Of a DNA stretch of 11,420 bases, positions 7,976-11,420 are shown piece by piece. Numbering within the stretch: position 1 is the stretch's first letter; every line of letters begins with the position of its first letter. Both the position numbers and the translations under genes were made by a program. A model generated the notes under the pieces. The model did no database searches. It was given only the letters and a program-made list of their open reading frames with translations, and had not been told where the DNA came from. Source of the DNA: Anaerolineae bacterium (GTDB taxonomy: Bacteria > Chloroflexota > Anaerolineae > JAFGEY01); the NCBI GenBank assembly GCA_016931365.1, contig JAFGEY010000046.1:1-11420 (forward strand), given 5' to 3'.

Positions 7976-8542
7976 ATGAAAGGTTTTTTGCGCAAACTCG
8001 GATCGCAACTCAATCTCACCAACGTCTTGTTGGCGACGGCATTGGTCGTTGCCAACTTGTTCACCTGGGTGTCGATGTTGTCCAATGCTGCCGAACCCTA
8101 TGTCGTGGACCCGATCCGCGATCAGGAAATTGTTGATTTGCTCGAATACATTCGCAGCGGCAAACACGGCGGCGAAACGTGGCAGGTAACGTTGACGGAA
8201 CTAGAGGCGGAGCAAACCATCACCTGGTATTTGCACCGTTGGCCGCAAATCCCCTTTGCGCATCCGGACGTGGAAATCACGCCCGACTATATTTTTGGTG
8301 CGGGAGATGCGACGATTGCCGGACTGCGCGTACACGTGAGCGGTAAGGCGCGAATCACGCTTCAGGACGGGCTTCCTGTCGTCGATATCCTGGAATTGAG
8401 CTTGCCACTGCCCGGCCCAATCCGGCGCGCGCTCGAACGCGAGATTCAGGCTCAGCTCCGACGCGCCGATCTGCTGCCCGTGCGGTTTACGTCGGCGGAG
8501 TGGCGCGACGGTGAAGTGACAGTGCATGGTGTGATTCGATAG
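7976..8542 (+). CDS. Single-anchor extracytoplasmic protein of unknown function, 188 aa
   Basis: The ATG at 7976 has an AAAGG site five bases upstream and follows the PrsW stop by 25 bases. A basic N-terminus (MKGFLRKLG) precedes one hydrophobic segment at residues about 16-36. That suits a signal anchor or a signal peptide, with a possible cleavage site near SNA/AEP. There is no lipobox cysteine. The rest (about 38-188) is soluble and alternates short hydrophobic strands with glycines (GAGDATIAGLRVHVSGKARI, then LPVVDILELSLPLPG, then GEVTVHGVIR). This suggests a beta-rich fold ending in an amphipathic helix plus strand. The pattern recalls LmeA/DUF2993-type lipid-binding proteins, but that is a weak resemblance and I do not recognise the family. 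Its position as third gene suggests a partner or substrate of the PrsW protease or of the giant membrane protein. No terminator is clear after the stop. Confidence 0.8.
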   Translation: MKGFLRKLGSQLNLTNVLLATALVVANLFTWVSMLSNAAEPYVVDPIRDQEIVDLLEYIRSGKHGGETWQVTLTELEAEQTITWYLHRWPQIPFAHPDVEITPDYIFGAGDATIAGLRVHVSGKARITLQDGLPVVDILELSLPLPGPIRRALEREIQAQLRRADLLPVRFTSAEWRDGEVTVHGVIR

Positions 8543-8583
8543 TGTGCCTGTATCATTGGTCGTCTGCAAAGCCGTACTTGTAA

Positions 8584-9106
8584 GGTTGCTTCTGCTTTGA
8601 CCGAGGTGACGCCGCCGTTGGACTCGAAAAAGATCGCCGTGGCCGGGGCGCGGCGCTGTGGGGGATGGGCGGGAGCGGCAAGACGGTGCTGGCCAGAGCC
8701 GTCGCCCTGGACGAGCGGGTGCGCGACCATTTCCAGGGCGGCATCCTGTGGGCCGATCTGACGTACCGGCCGGCGACCGAGTGGCTGTGGGACTGGCTGA
8801 GCCTGCTGTGGCTGGACGCGGGGCCGTGTGAAAGCGAGCTGCTGCTGGGCGAGCGGGTGCGACAGCGCGCGGCGGTCGGACGACCTGCGCAACTTGCTGG
8901 TGGATGGGGAGAAGGATCGGCTGCTGGTGGTCACGCGCGACTATCACATCGTGTCCGGGTTGGGGATGGAAGCGGAGACAGTGTGCGTCGGAATGATGGA
9001 ACGGGCGGAGTTGCTGCGCCTGCTGCGGGCGCGGGTGCATCGTCGACTTTGTGCTTCAAATCTGACGCGACCAGAGGGATCGCTTGGGCTTTTCTTGTCG
9101 CTATGA
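8584..9106 (+). pseudogene. Broken NB-ARC/STAND NTPase remnant
   Basis: One frame reads GAALWGMGGSGKTVLARAVA, a clean Walker A P-loop (codons 8662-8685), followed by ILWADLTYRP and continuing to about LLLGERVRQRA (near 8870). Homology then moves to another frame: DDLRNLLVDGEKDRLLVVTRDYHIVSGLGMEAE (about 8879-8980), which matches the segment after Walker B with its TTRD-like sensor. The hydrophobic strand of Walker B is missing at the switch, so there is a frameshift with a small deletion, not just one miscalled base. Upstream of the P-loop the frame reaches a stop at 8581 without a plausible start or an N-terminal signalling domain. No winged helix, repeats or effector follow; coding likeness fades after RARVHRRLC near 9050. 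Intact relatives are signalling ATPases that oligomerise on ligand binding. The tail overlaps the end of the minus-strand gene. The 8543-8583 bases before it hold nothing recognisable. Confidence 0.7.
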
Positions 9107-11420
9107 ATGCGGCTCGATGATGCAGTCCTGCCAATGCGGTCCTCTGATGGCCGACGGAGGAGGTTCGCTAAGCCACGGTTTGATCAACATGTGCCTGCGC
9201 CCGTAATGGAGCGGCAGGATCGCCGCTTCCTGGAGCAGGATGCGTTCTGCCAGCGTATACAACCTGGTCCGCTCTTCTTGATCGGTGATGCGCCTGGCTT
9301 GCTCTACCAGGCGTTCATACTCCGCGTTCTGCCATAGGCTTCTCTCTCGCCACAGTCCTACTCGCAGAAAATTGTCGGGATCCGGATAGTCGGCAACCCA
9401 ACCCATCACAAAGATGTGCGGCAGATACCTGATCAGCCTATCCAGATAATCGGCCCACGCGATCGCCCGCCATGTGATCGCGATCCCCAGTTCATTCTGC
9501 CACTGCGATCGCAAATATTCGACTTGAGGCCGGGGATCCGGGCGCGTCCATGCATTCACCTGGGGAAACCCACGGCCATCCGGGTAGCCGGCCTCGGTCA
9601 GCAGCTGGCGCGCCTGTTCGGGATCATACGGCAGACCGATGCCTGCCGTATGTCCAGGCATACCCGGCGGCAAAAAGCCCCCCGTAGCTGGCAAGACGTA
9701 GCCTCTGAACACGACATCTGCCAGCGTCTCCCTGTTGGCAGCCAGGGCAAAAGCGCGACGTACACGCAGATCGTCAAAGGGCGGGCGACTGGCGTTAAAG
9801 CCGATGTAATTGGTGATCAGGGTAGGAAATGAGGCGTATTCACCGGCATGTTTCTGCCGCGCCCGATCCATCTCCAGAGGCGGCAAGCCCAAAGCGTCCA
9901 GCTTGTCCGCTTCGTACATCTGCAACCGGGTCGCAGGATCCAGGTTTTGCAGGCACAGTTCCACGCGCGTCACGTTGCCCTGGACCAGTGGGCGACCGTG
10001 GTAAGCCGGGTTACGTACCAGGACGATGGACTGGCTTTGCTGCCAGTTTGACAGGCAAAAGGGGCCGTTGGTGACAATGTGCTGTGCCTCCGTCCACCTG
10101 TCCCCGTGTGCTGCCACCACGTGCCTGGGCACGGGACAGCACACGCTTTCCGCCAGCAGGTTCAGGAAATAGCCCGTCGGTCCTTCCAATTCTACCGCCA
10201 GGGTCAGGTCATCGAGAGCTGCTACCCCCACCTCCTCACGTCCGGCCTCCCCTTCGACAGGCTCAGGGCAGGCTCCCTGATGAAAGGCCCTGGCGTTCTT
10301 GATGTCGTACAGCAGGCTGGCCGCCGACGATCTGACCTCTGGGTCCAGAGCACGCTTCCAGGCATAGGCGAAATCATCCGCCGTCACCGGTGTGCCATCG
10401 CTCCAGAGCACGTCGTCTCGCAGGCAAAAGACATAGCGACACCCGCCTTCCAGTACTTCCCAACGATGGGCCACATCGGGCACAATGTTGTCTCCTGCAT
10501 CCAGGGTTACCAGGCCACTAAAGAGCTGAGTGATCAAATCCGCCGAGGTGCTGTCGGAGGCCAGCGTCGGGTCCAGCGTCGGCGGATTGTCCCACAGCAC
10601 TCTGAGTGCGTGTGGCGCAGGAGGGCGGGGCATATTCTCCCGGATTTCCGCCGCTCGCTTCCACAGCGCAAAGCCCTCCTCGTAGGCCTGGCGCGACTGC
10701 CGAAAGTCAAAGAGGATGTGATAAGTCAGCCCCAGCTTCATCAGTGTCCGTGCGGCCTGTCCATACGCCTGGCCGGCTTTCAGAAAGGGCAGTGTCCGCT
10801 GGTAGTAATCAATCGCCTCTCGATGGGCGTAAGCCAGCCGGGCCTGGTCGCCTGCTCGCAGCAGGTATTCCGCTGCCTTTTCCGCTTCCTCCGCCTGCTC
10901 CCAATGATAGGCCAGCAGTCCCAACTGTTCTTCGATCCGTTCAGGGAACAAGCGCTCCAGTGTTTCGGCTACCTGCCGGTGAAAGACGCGCCGTTCTTTT
11001 TTGAGCAGACCGTTGTAGGCAGCTTCCTGGGTCAGTTGGTGCTTAAAGATGTATTCGAGTTCGGGCGCACGCGCCCGCTCGTGGATCATCTCTTCCTGCT
11101 GCAAGGTCAATAGATGCTCGTCGAGACTTTGCTGCTCGTGGGCGATTTCGGCCAGCACGCGGTAGAAAAAGAGCCGCCCAATGACGGATGCCAGTTGCAG
11201 CACGCGCTTGCTCTCTTGCTGCAAGCGATCGATGCGTGCCACCAATACGCCGTGCAGTGTGTCCGGAATGGCAATGTCGGTTACATCCCGCGTGGCCTGC
11301 CAGCGTCCGGCGGCCTCGTTGCGCACGATGCTCCCGTCATCGATCAGCGAACGGATGATCTCTTCCACGTAAAAAGGATTCCCCTCGGCATGGTCGAGGA
11401 TGCGTTCTCGCAGCAGCGGG
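9101..11420 (-). CDS. Predicted ATPase/TPR protein fused to family-5 solute-binding (OppA-like) domain, N-terminus beyond window
   Basis: The frame is open to the right edge. A GTG at 11366-11368 is not the start, because the coding sequence before it (ERILDHAEGNPFY) completes the conserved GNPFYVEEIIRSL block. Residues are counted from that GTG. Residues 1-65 are the end of an AAA16-type predicted ATPase (LPDTLHGVLVARIDRLQ-like block, then RVLQLASVIGR). Residues about 80-160 continue this family (FKHQLTQEAAYNGLL, HRQVAETLERLFPE, LLAYHWEQA). TPR-like helices cover about 160-245. Residues about 253-755 form a full SBP_bac_5 domain of normal length: LRVLWDNPPTLDP, YVFCLRDDVLWSDGTPVTADD, ITNYIGFNASRPPF, RVRRAFALAANRETL, MGWVADYPDPDNF. 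In the usual relatives the ATPase part follows a cyclase or kinase domain, which may lie upstream. No signal peptide or membrane helix lies before the SBP domain, so it is probably cytoplasmic and could bind a peptide-like ligand to control the ATPase. A REP-like insertion encodes residues 366-373. Confidence 0.85.
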   Translation of the reverse strand, partial: PLLRERILDHAEGNPFYVEEIIRSLIDDGSIVRNEAAGRWQATRDVTDIAIPDTLHGVLVARIDRLQQESKRVLQLASVIGRLFFYRVLAEIAHEQQSLDEHLLTLQQEEMIHERARAPELEYIFKHQLTQEAAYNGLLKKERRVFHRQVAETLERLFPERIEEQLGLLAYHWEQAEEAEKAAEYLLRAGDQARLAYAHREAIDYYQRTLPFLKAGQAYGQAARTLMKLGLTYHILFDFRQSRQAYEEGFALWKRAAEIRENMPRPPAPHALRVLWDNPPTLDPTLASDSTSADLITQLFSGLVTLDAGDNIVPDVAHRWEVLEGGCRYVFCLRDDVLWSDGTPVTADDFAYAWKRALDPEVRSSAASLLYDIKNARAFHQGACPEPVEGEAGREEVGVAALDDLTLAVELEGPTGYFLNLLAESVCCPVPRHVVAAHGDRWTEAQHIVTNGPFCLSNWQQSQSIVLVRNPAYHGRPLVQGNVTRVELCLQNLDPATRLQMYEADKLDALGLPPLEMDRARQKHAGEYASFPTLITNYIGFNASRPPFDDLRVRRAFALAANRETLADVVFRGYVLPATGGFLPPGMPGHTAGIGLPYDPEQARQLLTEAGYPDGRGFPQVNAWTRPDPRPQVEYLRSQWQNELGIAITWRAIAWADYLDRLIRYLPHIFVMGWVADYPDPDNFLRVGLWRERSLWQNAEYERLVEQARRITDQEERTRLYTLAERILLQEAAILPLHYGRRHMLIKPWLSEPPPSAIRGPHWQDCIIEPHS
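10251..10274. repeat. REP-like repeat inserted in frame in the solute-binding domain
   Basis: The plus strand reads CCTTCGACAGGCTCAGGGCA followed by GGCT, the common REP-type element seen dispersed in many genomes, which in one frame translates as CPEPVEG. Here it encodes ACPEPVEG at residues 366-373 of the minus-strand product, between ARAFHQG and VAALDDLTLAVELEGP. In ordinary family-5 binding proteins this point is a short surface loop, so an in-frame insertion could be tolerated. It is the only copy I found in the window. Flanking GGCCT (10244-10248) and AGGCC (10285-10289) are inverted, but the internal pairing is imperfect. Confidence 0.7.

Noticed and set aside
8201..9040. Minus-strand open frame of 279 codons over the third operon gene and the NB-ARC remnant
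   Set aside because: Its composition (runs of Arg, Pro, Ala, His, Gln) is typical of a shadow frame in GC-rich DNA, and the plus strand carries recognisable P-loop coding sequence.
9050..9100. Possible bidirectional terminator between the NB-ARC remnant and the minus-strand gene
   Set aside because: Only a 5-bp complement (GCGAC/GTCGC) with a loop of about 20 bases and no T-tract is visible.
10079..11113. Plus-strand open frame of 344 codons opposite the minus-strand ATPase/SBP gene
   Set aside because: It is antisense to clear homologous coding sequence, shows no recognisable domain, and its FDRLRAGS string is just the REP-like element read in another frame.
11366..11368. GTG as true start of the minus-strand ATPase/SBP gene
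   Set aside because: Upstream codons to the window edge complete the conserved AEGNPFYVEEII block, so the protein continues beyond the window.

Overview
The window looks like chromosomal DNA from a GC-rich bacterium, most plausibly a member of the Chloroflexota. This is inferred from the style of the genes: a giant zinc-ribbon polytopic membrane protein, a PrsW-family protease, STAND/NB-ARC-type ATPase pieces, a predicted-ATPase/TPR protein, and a REP-like repeat that reads as CPEPVEG inside a protein. No rRNA, tRNA or housekeeping marker is present, so the assignment is not firm.

Layout, left to right. (1) Positions 2-457 hold the C-terminal part of a DDE transposase, cut by the window edge. 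(2) Positions 458-716 are non-coding. They contain two adjacent perfect hairpins, a 12-bp palindrome, an extended -10 promoter and a ribosome binding site. (3) Positions 717-8542 hold three co-directional, tightly spaced genes. The first encodes a 1965-residue protein with an N-terminal zinc ribbon, a soluble helical region, a Pro-rich linker and several dozen membrane helices. The second encodes a 444-residue PrsW-family intramembrane metalloprotease whose ATG lies one base after the preceding stop. The third encodes a 188-residue single-anchor extracytoplasmic protein of unknown function. (4) About 8584-9106 is a broken NB-ARC/STAND NTPase gene with an intact P-loop but shifted frame and missing sequence around Walker B. 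(5) Positions 9101-11420 on the minus strand hold the 3' part of a large gene. Its product fuses the end of an AAA-type predicted ATPase and a TPR region to a complete family-5 extracellular solute-binding (OppA-like) domain. The gene runs off the right edge.

The three-gene block is probably one operon with a membrane or envelope role: a sensing or scaffolding zinc-ribbon membrane protein, a membrane protease and a small exported partner. This is inference from gene order and spacing. The minus-strand fusion is the most unusual architecture. The solute-binding domain has no export signal before it and sits behind a cytoplasmic ATPase/TPR module, so it may be an intracellular ligand sensor, comparable in principle to the solute-binding domain of the regulator SgrR. 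No CRISPR array or RNA gene was seen.
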